Assembly (NCBI RefSeq): GCF_002482385.1
Contig: NZ_DLFW01000039.1
Coordinates: forward strand, 1-64,000
Origin: Dysgonomonas sp. UBA7710
GTDB taxonomy: Bacteria > Bacteroidota > Bacteroidia > Bacteroidales > Dysgonomonadaceae
DNA: 64,000 nucleotides
Direction: 5' to 3'
Made by a program: the position numbers and the translations under genes. The notes under the pieces were generated by a model, which made no database searches, was not told the DNA's origin, and was given only the letters and a program-made list of their open reading frames with translations. Positions 43,911-52,482 of this stretch are shown piece by piece (the first letter of the stretch is position 1; the number at the start of each line of letters is the position of its first letter).

Positions 43911-44369
43911 ATGAAAAAGTTTGGTCAGACACTTATATTATTGATTGCTGCCGCAACTGTATTTTTCACAGGCGCAGGAGTGACAATTATGAACTACTGC
44001 TGTACTACTTGCAGTGGCCAGACTCTTTTTATGACCGAGCAACATATATGCTGTGCACAGGCTAGTCAAACTGAAGAAGTTTCAGGCTGCTGTTCCGTTA
44101 AAGACACAGCACATCACGATACGTGTGAAACTTCGTTTAAACGTGAGGCACATTGTTCGGCATCCCGGTTGTCTATAGATATAGATGCCTCATCATTCCG
44201 TCCTCAGGTGGCGATTCCTTTTGTATGGGTCTCGGATGCTTCATTGGCTGTTACTTCGAATGTTTTGCCCGAAAAGGTAGAATATACGGATGAATATGCT
44301 CAGTTTGAATCACCACCCGAAATTCCTCCGAGGGATTACCTGTCCCTTATCAGGGTACTTATCATTTGA
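43911..44369 (+). CDS. HYC_CC_PP-like exported cysteine-rich protein
   Basis: 152 residues, signal peptide MKKFGQTLILLIAAATVFFT. The mature part has NYCCTTCSG, HICCAQ, GCCSVKD, HHDTC and a final PPEIPPRDYLSLI. These NYC/CC/PP features match the HYC_CC_PP family often found in front of metal-related TonB receptors in Bacteroidota. Cysteine and histidine clusters suggest binding of copper or another soft metal in the periplasm. The next gene, 107 nt downstream, is a TonB-dependent receptor with its own CC pair, which fits a metal role. Metal identity is unknown. Confidence 0.75.
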   Translation: MKKFGQTLILLIAAATVFFTGAGVTIMNYCCTTCSGQTLFMTEQHICCAQASQTEEVSGCCSVKDTAHHDTCETSFKREAHCSASRLSIDIDASSFRPQVAIPFVWVSDASLAVTSNVLPEKVEYTDEYAQFESPPEIPPRDYLSLIRVLII

Positions 44370-44391
44370 TTTTTCTACGTTAGTTATGTTT

Positions 44392-44414
44392 ACAGGATAT
44401 TTAGATAATCCTGT
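44392..44414 (+). other. Hairpin between the HYC_CC_PP gene and the TonB receptor gene
   Basis: ACAGGAT / ATCCTGT, a perfect 7-bp stem with a 9-nt loop and no T-tract. It could adjust the expression ratio of the two genes. Confidence 0.35.
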
Positions 44415-44475
44415 ACCTGATACTTTGTACTTACCACTAAGTACTTCTTAACTCATTACTAATAAAGAGAATCAA

Positions 44476-46689
44476 ATGAAAACGATAAAACTATTTATAA
44501 TATTAATACTTCTTCCCACTCTGGCTTTCAGTAAAGACATACTGAAAGGATATGTTTATGACGCTCAGAAACAGCCCTTGATAGGCGCCAGCGTACATTG
44601 GGAAAATTCCAAAACAGGTGTGATCACAGATGAAAAAGGCTACTTTGAAATAAGCGGTACGCCCCATAAAGATCATATGCTCGAAGTGAACTATATCGGC
44701 TTTAAAAGTAAGGTCGTTCATATTCATGATTTTGCGGATATGCAGGATATAACACTGGATGAAGATAATGAACTGGGCGAGGTCATTATAGAAAAGACCC
44801 CTCCGGGAACTATTAAGTCCCGCACCAGCCTCTTGAATACCGAGAAGATAACAACCAAGGAACTGCATCGTGCCGCATGTTGTAATCTTTCCGAAAGCTT
44901 TGAGACCAACCCCTCGGTAGACGTATCGTTCAGTGATGCTGTGACAGGGGCAAAGCAAATCCAGCTTTTAGGCTTGGCGGGAACATATGTACAGACCCTT
45001 ACCGAGAACTATCCGAACTTTCGCGGGCCGGCTTCTATTTATGGTTTGGATTATATTCCGGGCCCGTGGATGGAAAGCATACAGATATCCAAAGGAGCAG
45101 CATCTGTGAAAAACGGCTATGAATCTATTACCGGACAAATGAATGTGGAATACAAGAAGCCTAATAGCGCCGATCCTCTCAGTCTGAATCTGTTCGCGAG
45201 TGACGCAGGCCGGTATGAAGGAAATGCGGATGCAGCCTTTATATTGAATGATAAACTGAATACAGGTGTATTCCTTCATTATTCGAATGAGTCGGCTTCA
45301 CATGATGATAATGACGATAGTTTCCTGGATGCCCCGAAGAAACATCAGTTTAATCTGATGAACCGCTGGCATTATATGTCGGGACGCTATGCTTCTCAAT
45401 TTGGCGTGCGTTTTGTGCAGGATTACCGTACCAGCGGACAGACAATGCATACCCTGACTCCTTCGTCCCTGAATAAGGATAATCCTTATGAGATAACCGT
45501 GAATGCAAACCGTGGAGAGTTTTATACAAAGAACTCTTATATTGTCGATGAAGAAAGAAATGGCAATGTGGCACTGATATTCACAGGATCATATCACGAC
45601 CAGAAATCACAGTATGCAGCCAATAAATATAATGTGTACGGTAACAACCTGTATGCCTCATTGATGTATGAAACCGGGCTTGGAAAGGAGCATCAGTTAA
45701 GCGCAGGTCTCAGTATGAACTGGGATAAATACAGCCAGTCCATATATCTGGCGCAGCCTATTACCAATCAGCCGGATCAGGAAACTACAACAGGCGGTTA
45801 TCTCCAGTATACTTTCAACAAGGATGATAAGTTTATCGCGCTGGCAGGTCTGCGTACCGATTACAGTTCCCTGCATGACAAAATGTTTGTAACGCCGCGC
45901 CTGCATCTGAAATATATGCCAGTAGAATGGCTGAACATGAGAGCTTCGGCAGGCAAAGGCTACCGGACTGTATTTGTTATGCCGGAGAATAGTTTCTATC
46001 TGGCCAGTAGCAGAAAGATAGAGATAGCCGATAATCTGAAGCAGGAATCGGCATGGAACTACGGTACAAGCATATCTTTCCATATCCCGGTCAAAGGCGA
46101 AGAGCTTACTATTTCCGGAGAATGGTACCGTACCGACTTCGATAATCAGGTAGTAACAGACGTGGACAGCAACCCTCATGCAGTACAATTCTATAACCTA
46201 CAGGGCAAATCATACGCCAATAGTTTTCAGGTAGAGGCATCCTATCCCTTATTCAAAGGCTTCAATATACTCGGAGCTTACCGTTGGACAAACGCGAAGA
46301 CGAATTATGGCGGCAAGCTGATGAAGAAGCCCCTTGTCAGTGATTACAAAGCATTGGCTACTGCTTCATATGAAACTCCTTTAAGGAAATGGGTATTCGA
46401 CCTCACTGCCCAATTTAACGGTGGCGGACGTATGCCTACTCCCGATGCAGCAAATCCGCTGTGGGATACCAGGTTCGATTCGTTTACTATCCTGAATGCT
46501 CAGATTACCAAGAACTTCCGAAACTGGAGTGTATATGTAGGTGCGGAAAATATAACTGACTTCAGGCAGAAGAATCCTGTCATATCTTCCGAAAATCCAT
46601 TCGGAGATGATTTTGATGCTACAATGGTCTGGGGCCCTACAATGGGGCGTAAGTTCTATGCCGGCCTGAGATATACTATAGGGAAGTAA
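44476..46689 (+). CDS. TonB-dependent outer membrane receptor, probable metal-related
   Basis: 737 residues. Signal peptide MKTIKLFIILILLPTLAFSK, then a CarboxypepD_reg-like domain (LKGYVYDAQKQPLIGASVHW ... FEISG), then a plug domain with RAACCNLSESFETNPSVDVS, GLAGTYVQTLTENYPNF and ISKGAASVKNGYESITGQMN, and a beta-barrel ending in FYAGLRYTIGK with a C-terminal strand. There is no SusD partner gene, so it is not a glycan SusCD pair. The CC in the plug and the neighbouring Cys-rich protein suggest uptake of a metal or metal chelate. The related receptor family is often annotated as copper- or siderophore-type. Confidence 0.88.
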   Translation: MKTIKLFIILILLPTLAFSKDILKGYVYDAQKQPLIGASVHWENSKTGVITDEKGYFEISGTPHKDHMLEVNYIGFKSKVVHIHDFADMQDITLDEDNELGEVIIEKTPPGTIKSRTSLLNTEKITTKELHRAACCNLSESFETNPSVDVSFSDAVTGAKQIQLLGLAGTYVQTLTENYPNFRGPASIYGLDYIPGPWMESIQISKGAASVKNGYESITGQMNVEYKKPNSADPLSLNLFASDAGRYEGNADAAFILNDKLNTGVFLHYSNESASHDDNDDSFLDAPKKHQFNLMNRWHYMSGRYASQFGVRFVQDYRTSGQTMHTLTPSSLNKDNPYEITVNANRGEFYTKNSYIVDEERNGNVALIFTGSYHDQKSQYAANKYNVYGNNLYASLMYETGLGKEHQLSAGLSMNWDKYSQSIYLAQPITNQPDQETTTGGYLQYTFNKDDKFIALAGLRTDYSSLHDKMFVTPRLHLKYMPVEWLNMRASAGKGYRTVFVMPENSFYLASSRKIEIADNLKQESAWNYGTSISFHIPVKGEELTISGEWYRTDFDNQVVTDVDSNPHAVQFYNLQGKSYANSFQVEASYPLFKGFNILGAYRWTNAKTNYGGKLMKKPLVSDYKALATASYETPLRKWVFDLTAQFNGGGRMPTPDAANPLWDTRFDSFTILNAQITKNFRNWSVYVGAENITDFRQKNPVISSENPFGDDFDATMVWGPTMGRKFYAGLRYTIGK

Positions 46690-46705
46690 ACGAGCCCCCT
46701 CCCGG

Positions 46706-46765
46706 CCTCCCCCTTGGGGAGGTGTCCGGTATAGAGTCTCTCATGAAGCCCCTCCTTCGGAGGGG
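46706..46765. repeat. Two GC-rich hairpins (CCTCCCC/GGGGAGG and CCCCTCC/GGAGGGG type)
   Basis: CCTCCCC-CTT-GGGGAGG at 46706-46722 and CCCCTCC-TTC-GGAGGGG at 46749-46765 lie between the convergent receptor and AlkD-like genes. The second hairpin is part of the AlkD-like reading frame's last codons. REP-like hairpins of this composition are common in Bacteroidota. Function as terminators is plausible. Confidence 0.55.
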
Positions 46766-47433
46766 TTGGGGAGGCTATAATACTCAAATTCGAAAGCCAG
46801 ACTATTATATGCTTCTTGCTTTATCAAGTTGCTATCGTCTTTATATATAGATAGCTTGTCCAGTATTATACCGGCTTCCGTTTTCGATTGCCTTCCTGTA
46901 TGTTTCAATGCCAACGACGCAGCATTGCGAAGAAACATATTATCTGAAATAACATCATTCCATATAAAGGTATAATCATTTGCAGACTGTTTGCCGGTTT
47001 TCTTTATTAGAAACAGGCGGGCAAGAAGCCAATAGCCTGTTGTGCGGATACTCTCGTCTTTGTTGTTACCCCATTCCAAAGCCAGTTTGCCGGCAAAAGG
47101 AAGGATTTGTAATAGATTAAGGGAAAGTTGCTCCCTTATCTCCTGATTCGGAATCTCAGTAACCCATTTATTGGCAACGACCTCTGTAAAGTTATCAGCA
47201 GGATAGAGGAGAGTCGCCAGTATTTTTAGTTCACGGGTATCTTCTTTCCAGAGTGTTTCAGCTAGCTCTGCATCAGGTTTGTAACGGCCCGATAACTCTT
47301 TTATCTGCTGGATATTCAGCCCGAAATTCACTTTGTAAGATATGCCCCGCTGCCGCATACTGGTAGATGCAATACCGTTCATGGCTTTGCGGCAACGCTG
47401 ACGGATATCCCTTATTATTTCTTCTTGTTGCAT
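46741..47433 (-). CDS. AlkD-like DNA alkylation repair / HEAT-repeat protein
   Basis: 230 residues, alpha-helical. YKPDAELAETLWKEDTRELKILATLL and the following WVTEIPNQEIREQLSLNL resemble the HEAT-like AlkD glycosylase family. The glycosylase active-site residues could not be located with certainty, so it may be a noncatalytic relative. The C-terminus NPSEGGAS is encoded by a GC-rich REP-like hairpin, so the native end may have been extended or replaced by the repeat. It starts 1 nt from the Dabb gene stop (47435), so the two are co-transcribed. Confidence 0.65.
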   Translation of the reverse strand: MQQEEIIRDIRQRCRKAMNGIASTSMRQRGISYKVNFGLNIQQIKELSGRYKPDAELAETLWKEDTRELKILATLLYPADNFTEVVANKWVTEIPNQEIREQLSLNLLQILPFAGKLALEWGNNKDESIRTTGYWLLARLFLIKKTGKQSANDYTFIWNDVISDNMFLRNAASLALKHTGRQSKTEAGIILDKLSIYKDDSNLIKQEAYNSLAFEFEYYSLPNPSEGGAS

Positions 47434-47434
47434 T

Positions 47435-47734
47435 TTATCCCTCGTAATCTACCGCTTTTCTGTCCATAACCGCTTCCCTGATAAACGGAAGGACTGCCTG
47501 ATGCAGGGGATGATTCTGATAGATATCCAGCGCTTCTTTGCTTGATAACTCGGAATAGAGTACTACATCGAAATTCCCTCCTCCCAGAAAATCGATACCG
47601 ACTTCTATTTTTAATAAGCCGTCGATCTTTCCGCTCAGGGCTTCCAGTTTTTCTTTTACCAGTCCGGCATTAGTTGCTTTGTCGTTTCCGTGGGCCTCGT
47701 CTTTGAGCTTCCACATTACAATATGCTTGATCAT
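47435..47734 (-). CDS. Dabb (stress-responsive A/B barrel) domain protein
   Basis: 99 residues, the full length of a single Dabb domain. MIKHIVMWKLKDEA, EVGIDFLGGGNFDVVLYSEL and YQNHPLHQAVLPFIREAV are the classical motifs. Cytoplasmic dimeric ferredoxin-like barrel; the biochemical role varies in this family. It lies between a lipoprotein gene and the AlkD-like gene, all on the minus strand with small spacers. Confidence 0.9.
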   Translation of the reverse strand: MIKHIVMWKLKDEAHGNDKATNAGLVKEKLEALSGKIDGLLKIEVGIDFLGGGNFDVVLYSELSSKEALDIYQNHPLHQAVLPFIREAVMDRKAVDYEG

Positions 47735-47757
47735 TATAGTTGAATTTTGTTTTATGG

Positions 47758-48210
47758 TTATTTAATATAGTCTTCCGGCATCAGTTTTACTTCCGCGAAA
47801 AGCTTTCCGTCCATTGTGTAATATGCATATATCAATGTCATTTTATCATCTTTGAACATATCCAGATCTTTTCCTTTAGTGCTTTGCAAAGCAAGGGTGA
47901 GAGCAGGCTTTGTATTTCTTACAAATTCTTCGGCCGTAACAGCCGGAGTCTGAGTAAATGTATAGTAATACTTGAACTCATTTTTAGATACCGCTTCCGC
48001 TTTGTCCATCCTGATACCTCCGGGTAGCGGCATCGGCATGCTCTTATTCGTTTCTTCGGCCAGCTTTACAAATTTAGATTTTGGAGCTTCTGCTTTATTT
48101 TCTGTTTTCACCGTTTCGGCCGGGGTTTCTGTTTTTGCCTTCGGTCCGCAACTTGTCGATACTCCTGTTATCAGAGTATAGCAAAGGATAAATAATATAA
48201 TCTTTTTCAT
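47758..48210 (-). CDS. Putative lipoprotein, unknown family
   Basis: 150 residues. Lipoprotein signal MKKIILFILCYTLITGVSTS followed by CG (Cys21). A charged, Lys/Glu/Thr-rich linker (about 25 residues) leads to a ~100-residue domain with FKYYYTFTQTPAVTAEEFVR and DKMTLIYAYYTMDGKLFAEV, a possible alpha/beta fold. No family recognised. It is first in a likely three-gene unit with the Dabb and AlkD-like genes (23-nt spacer to Dabb). Confidence 0.68.
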   Translation of the reverse strand: MKKIILFILCYTLITGVSTSCGPKAKTETPAETVKTENKAEAPKSKFVKLAEETNKSMPMPLPGGIRMDKAEAVSKNEFKYYYTFTQTPAVTAEEFVRNTKPALTLALQSTKGKDLDMFKDDKMTLIYAYYTMDGKLFAEVKLMPEDYIK

Positions 48211-48287
48211 ATGCTTCTATTTTATAAAATGGGATAGGATTACGGCCTTAAAGATAGGTATTTGGTAATAAAGTAGCAATCTTATCC

Positions 48288-49574
48288 TTATAATTTGATG
48301 TCTGTAAAAAAACTTGCGAGTAAAAGTATGTTGAGGAATGTTACAATAGATGCTATACCGTACAGCCATATCTTAGTCCGTAACGAATTCGCGTATTTAC
48401 CCATTACCTTTTTCGATGACGTGAGCCGGACTTGTAAAAAGACGGTAACAGGAAGCTGCATACTCAGTATTGCCTGCGATATAATCAGCCCTTTGAACGG
48501 GTCGCCTATCATAAATATTATAAGTAAAGCTGTGCCTAAGGAAATAAGTATTCCCATGCGGGAGTGTATGTCTTTTATATTGTATGGTTCGTTGTACATC
48601 CCTGCAAAGATAGAGCCGGCGGCGATACCCGATGTCATGGATGACGATATTCCGGCCAGCAACAGCGCGACAGCAAATATAACAACGGCATTACTGCCCA
48701 ACAAGGGTTGCAGAAGAGAATGCGCCTGCTGCAAATCATCGACAACTATTCCCTGTTTGAAAAAAGTAGATGCGGCCAGCAATATCATGGCGCTGTTTAT
48801 TGCCCAGCCGATAAGCATCGAAAAAAACGTATCGAAAAACTCGTATTTCAGTTGTTTCTCCATCACTTTTTCGTCTTGCAGGTTCCATTGGCGGCTCTGT
48901 ATAACTTCCGAGTGCAGGAACAAGTTGTGTGGCATCACTACGGCTCCGAGTACACTCATGATTATCAGCATACTCCCTTCCGGTACAGACGGTACGACCC
49001 ATGCTTTTGCCGCCTCACCCCATTCAATATCAACAAGGAACAGTTCGTATATAAAGGAAAGCCCAATCATGGAAACAAAGAAAATGATATAGCGTTCTAT
49101 CTTCTTATAGGAATTGGAGAACATCATTATAAATACAAAGACCGCGACAAATACTGCCCCTATTTTAACGGGTACATCAAACAGCATATTCAAGGCTATT
49201 GCCCCTCCCAGAATTTCGGCCAGTGATGTGGAAATGGATGCACCGATCGCAGACCAGAGTACAATGCGTGAACCGGTCTTCGGCAAATATTTATTTGCGG
49301 CTTCCGATAGGCACAATCCTGTAACAATCCCCAGATGGGCGACATTATGCTGTAAAATAATCAGCATTATGGTGGATAGTGTAACCACCCACAATAGAGC
49401 GTAGCCGAACTCTGACCCCGCCGCAAAATTTGAGGCCCAGTTACCGGGATCAATAAAGCCAACGGTAACCAGAAGTCCTGGTCCGATATATTTCAATACC
49501 TCAAGAAGTCCCGATTTCTGTTTGGGATTGATTGTATTATAATCTTTTTTTATCTTCTTAAACAGGTTTTTCAT
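48288..49574 (-). CDS. Nramp family divalent metal transporter
   Basis: 428 residues with about eleven hydrophobic segments. TM1 motif GFIDPGNWASNFAAGSEFGY carries the DPGN metal site and the TM6 motif VVMPHNLFLHSEVIQSRQW carries the MPH site, both typical of Mn2+/Fe2+ transporters (MntH). Proton-coupled import of divalent metal into the cytoplasm is likely. The LHSEVIQ residue after MPHN follows the canonical transporter pattern. Single gene; copy 5 of the composite repeat lies upstream and its GTAAC end is 55 nt from the start codon. Confidence 0.93.
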   Translation of the reverse strand: MKNLFKKIKKDYNTINPKQKSGLLEVLKYIGPGLLVTVGFIDPGNWASNFAAGSEFGYALLWVVTLSTIMLIILQHNVAHLGIVTGLCLSEAANKYLPKTGSRIVLWSAIGASISTSLAEILGGAIALNMLFDVPVKIGAVFVAVFVFIMMFSNSYKKIERYIIFFVSMIGLSFIYELFLVDIEWGEAAKAWVVPSVPEGSMLIIMSVLGAVVMPHNLFLHSEVIQSRQWNLQDEKVMEKQLKYEFFDTFFSMLIGWAINSAMILLAASTFFKQGIVVDDLQQAHSLLQPLLGSNAVVIFAVALLLAGISSSMTSGIAAGSIFAGMYNEPYNIKDIHSRMGILISLGTALLIIFMIGDPFKGLIISQAILSMQLPVTVFLQVRLTSSKKVMGKYANSLRTKIWLYGIASIVTFLNILLLASFFTDIKL

Positions 49575-49628
49575 TTTCTTTCTCCACCTATTATTTTTTT
49601 ATTCTGTGTTTAAAAATCCTTTGTAAAT

Positions 49629-50131
49629 ATGCAAAAGGTAACAGGGATATCAGTTAACAGTTATCAGTCATCAGTTAACAACTTGTATCCCGTATCTCAT
49701 ATAACTTTCAACTTATTACTCAATACTTACTACTCGTTAAAAGGTAACAAAGGTAACAGTTTCTTAGCCTTTGTGCCCTTTGTGATTCCCTTCGTGTACT
49801 TAGTGGTTGAAAACTCTTTACCACAAGGGGCACAAAGATTTACACAAAGAACATTATACAAAAAGTAACAAAGGTAACAGATATATCAGTTAACAGTCAA
49901 CAGTTAACAGTCAACAGTCAACAGTTAGCAGTTAACATCTTGTATCTCGTATCTCGTTTACTCGTATCTTGTTTACTTGTAACTTGTAACTGCCCGCAGG
50001 GCGCAGTAACTTGTAACTGTTAAAAGGTAACAAAGGTTACACCTTTTCATTCATTTGCTAATATGCTAATTTACTAATCATTTTTTCAAAGAACTATAAG
50101 CTAACAGCTAAATGCTATTGGCTATATACAT
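49629..50131 (+). repeat. Composite intergenic repeat, copy 5
   Basis: It has several GGTAACAAAGGTAACAG words (49740, 49861, 50025), AACAGTTAACAGTC words in series (49880-49936), CTCGTATCTCGTTTACTCG words (49948-49975), CGCAGGGCGCAGTAAC (49995), a CTTTGTGCCCTTTGTG word and its near complement around 49768-49850, and the terminal TCAAAGAACTATAAGC (50095) with TAGATAAAC (50121). It shows no ORF over 49575-50153. It lies between the Nramp start and the MFS 3' end, all minus strand. Confidence 0.75.
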
Positions 50132-50153
50132 AGATAAACTTTCCGGAATGCCT

Positions 50154-51542
50154 TTACACATCTTTCTTCTTCCTATCCCTTGCCGACGAGGCGTATACTC
50201 CGAATAAACATAATACCAGACAAATAACAAATGTTATCCGCATACTGCCGATAAATTGAGACGACAGGGCAGGGGACATCTTCACATTTCCTATCATTAT
50301 CGAAATAGCCATAATAGCGATACCCATACTGAATGCCTGCCCCGTGAGACGCATTGTTCCCATAGTGGCCGAGGCCAGGCCGTAATGTTTCTTCTCTACC
50401 GAACTCATAATGATATTGGTATTCGGTGAAGAAAAAATACCGAATCCCAGTCCTAATAATATAAGTATGCCTCCCAGATAATATAAGTTGGTAGTTTCGG
50501 TTATAAAACATAATCCGACCAATCCTACAGCTATAATTCCCATACCTAGTGTTGCCAGAAATGTCGCGGACATCTTGTCCGACAGACTTCCCGATTTAAG
50601 AGAAGCTACCGCCTGTATCACCGATTGCACGATAAGTATCAGTCCGGCATCGCGGGGCGACAGACCACGCACATATTGCAGATAGAGACTGAGCATAAAG
50701 GATATGGCAAAAGTTGCCGAATAGTTGATTAGTGCCGAGAGGGAAGATAAACGGAATACCCTGTTGTCGAGGAATACCCTGATATTGAATACGGGGAATT
50801 CCTGCTTTTTCTCATATACAGCAAAGCAAAGGATAACAACGATACCGATGCCGATAAAAATGAATCCGCTGACATGTGGAAGTTCCGAAAAACCATAGAT
50901 CAAAGATGAAAGAGCCACGGCAAATAATATAGCCCCGACAGTGTCGAATGTACTTTTCCCGTCTTCCTTCCAGTCGTCTTTAATTATCAGTATGCCGCCG
51001 ACAGCCACAATCAGACTGAGAGCCGCCGATACAAAGAATATGCTGTGCCAGTTGAAATACTGGGTAAGTATTCCTCCTATAAACGGACCGGCCGCGAGGG
51101 AGAAATATACGGCCGCGGCAATCATACCCAGTGCTTTTCCGCGTTTTTCGGCGGGAACAGATGAGGTCAGTATGGCTGTGCTTGTGCCGAACATCATCGC
51201 GCTGCCCACTCCGGCCAGAAAGCGGTATATGATAAGGCTTGTACCCGTAGAGGCAAAGCCGCTTAAAACAGAAAATACAGTAAGCACAATGACGCCCCAT
51301 ACAAAAACCTTCCTGCGGCCTATCATATCGGCGATACGCGCGCAGGGTATCTGAAGTATGGCCGTAGACAGCATATAGGAAGTCGGTACCCATCCGGACA
51401 TGACGGCATCAAGAGATAAATCGCTGTTTATATATGGTAAGGCCAGGTTCAGAGCCGAACCCATGAATGGAACCAGAGAGGCCGACAGGCAGATGATGAA
51501 TATCAGCGCGCCTGTGCCTGTATTACGTGTTTTCTGTGTCAT
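50154..51542 (-). CDS. MFS drug:H+ antiporter-like transporter (DHA2-type)
   Basis: 462 residues with twelve to fourteen hydrophobic segments. MFS motif A-like residues appear as CARIADMIGRRKVFVWG, and the motif C region AAAVYFSLAAGPFIGGILTQ is present, fitting the EmrB/QacA-like DHA2 group. It would export small toxic compounds; the substrate is unknown. The start overlaps the stop of the upstream glutamine amidotransferase gene by 4 nt (ATGA), so they are translationally coupled. Confidence 0.85.
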   Translation of the reverse strand: MTQKTRNTGTGALIFIICLSASLVPFMGSALNLALPYINSDLSLDAVMSGWVPTSYMLSTAILQIPCARIADMIGRRKVFVWGVIVLTVFSVLSGFASTGTSLIIYRFLAGVGSAMMFGTSTAILTSSVPAEKRGKALGMIAAAVYFSLAAGPFIGGILTQYFNWHSIFFVSAALSLIVAVGGILIIKDDWKEDGKSTFDTVGAILFAVALSSLIYGFSELPHVSGFIFIGIGIVVILCFAVYEKKQEFPVFNIRVFLDNRVFRLSSLSALINYSATFAISFMLSLYLQYVRGLSPRDAGLILIVQSVIQAVASLKSGSLSDKMSATFLATLGMGIIAVGLVGLCFITETTNLYYLGGILILLGLGFGIFSSPNTNIIMSSVEKKHYGLASATMGTMRLTGQAFSMGIAIMAISIMIGNVKMSPALSSQFIGSMRITFVICLVLCLFGVYASSARDRKKKDV

Positions 51543-52249
51543 ATATTTTCAATAAACTTGTCCATCGCGGATTTTATCATCCGGTTGCATTCCTCTATAT
51601 AATGAGTATTATTTCGTATATAATTTTCTGTCTGAATGTATTTTCCGTCCGTTAGTTCGTCTAATCCGTTGTCCAGCATTTCCGCATAACTTTTTTCTGT
51701 CACTTCGAAATGAAATTGCAAAGCCAGAACATTGTCCTTGTACAAAAATGCCTGATTCTTACACGCTTCACTCGAGGCCAGCAACTTTGCGTTAACAGGA
51801 AGGTCGAAGGTATCTCCATGCCATTGGAAAACGATTGGTGATTTATCCTTAGAAGCGAATAAGGCTTGCGCCTGGGTATCGGTGAGAGTAACAGGCAGCC
51901 AGCCTATTTCTTTTTCCTTGTTCGGATATACTTTCGCCCCTAATGCATTGGCTATGATTTGTGAACCCAGACAAATACCCACAACAGTCTTGTCTGCATT
52001 TATAGCCTCCTTCACAAATGCTTTTTCTTCTTTCAGCCACGGATATTTATCCTCTTCATATGTGCCCATAGGGCCTCCCATAATGATGAGAAGGTTGAAT
52101 TCCGACAAATCGGGAAATTCGTAGTCTTCGTACATTTTGGTTGTGGAAAGGGTAAAATTGTTTTCATCTATCCATGTTTCAATATATCCGAGCCCTTCGA
52201 AAGGGACATGTTGTATAAAATGGACTCTGTAATTACTTTTATTTGCCAT
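51539..52249 (-). CDS. Class I glutamine amidotransferase-like protein
   Basis: 236 residues. The triad is intact: Cys93 in VVGICLGSQIIAN, His180 and Glu182 in LALQFHFEVTEKS. Oxyanion region IMGGPMGTYEEDKYPWL. Stand-alone GATase domains of this type resemble GMP synthase glutaminase or gamma-glutamyl hydrolase relatives; the acceptor is not known. It is the upstream gene of a two-gene operon with an MFS exporter, with a 4-nt overlap, so it may act on or detoxify the compound that the exporter removes (inference). Confidence 0.85.
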   Translation of the reverse strand: MANKSNYRVHFIQHVPFEGLGYIETWIDENNFTLSTTKMYEDYEFPDLSEFNLLIIMGGPMGTYEEDKYPWLKEEKAFVKEAINADKTVVGICLGSQIIANALGAKVYPNKEKEIGWLPVTLTDTQAQALFASKDKSPIVFQWHGDTFDLPVNAKLLASSEACKNQAFLYKDNVLALQFHFEVTEKSYAEMLDNGLDELTDGKYIQTENYIRNNTHYIEECNRMIKSAMDKFIENI

Positions 52250-52425
52250 AGAGATAGTATATGTTATTTTATAAGAATGTATTTAAGCCGCGGGAGCAAA
52301 AGCAAAATTTATTTTGATTATTCCGGGTCACGAAAACGCTTAATGTAATTGAACTCATAAAATTATCAAATTGTTTATACTTAAAAGAAATTTAATCGGA
52401 TATTCTTCATTTCATCCTGTAAATC

Positions 52426-52458
52426 TTTGTTCTACCTCATAACAATCCCTTATCTTTG
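52426..52458 (+). promoter_or_regulatory. Promoter for zupT (-33 TTTG, N21, -7 TATCTTTG)
   Basis: TTTG at 52426-52429 and TATCTTTG at 52451-52458 with 21 nt between, and 25 nt from the end of the box to the start codon. Confidence 0.65.
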
Positions 52459-52482
52459 CAATCTTAACGTTTCAGAAGAATA

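Noticed and set aside
48295..49092. 265-codon plus-strand ORF opposite the Nramp gene
   Set aside because: The opposite strand encodes a complete Nramp transporter with DPGN and MPH motifs; this frame has no domain.
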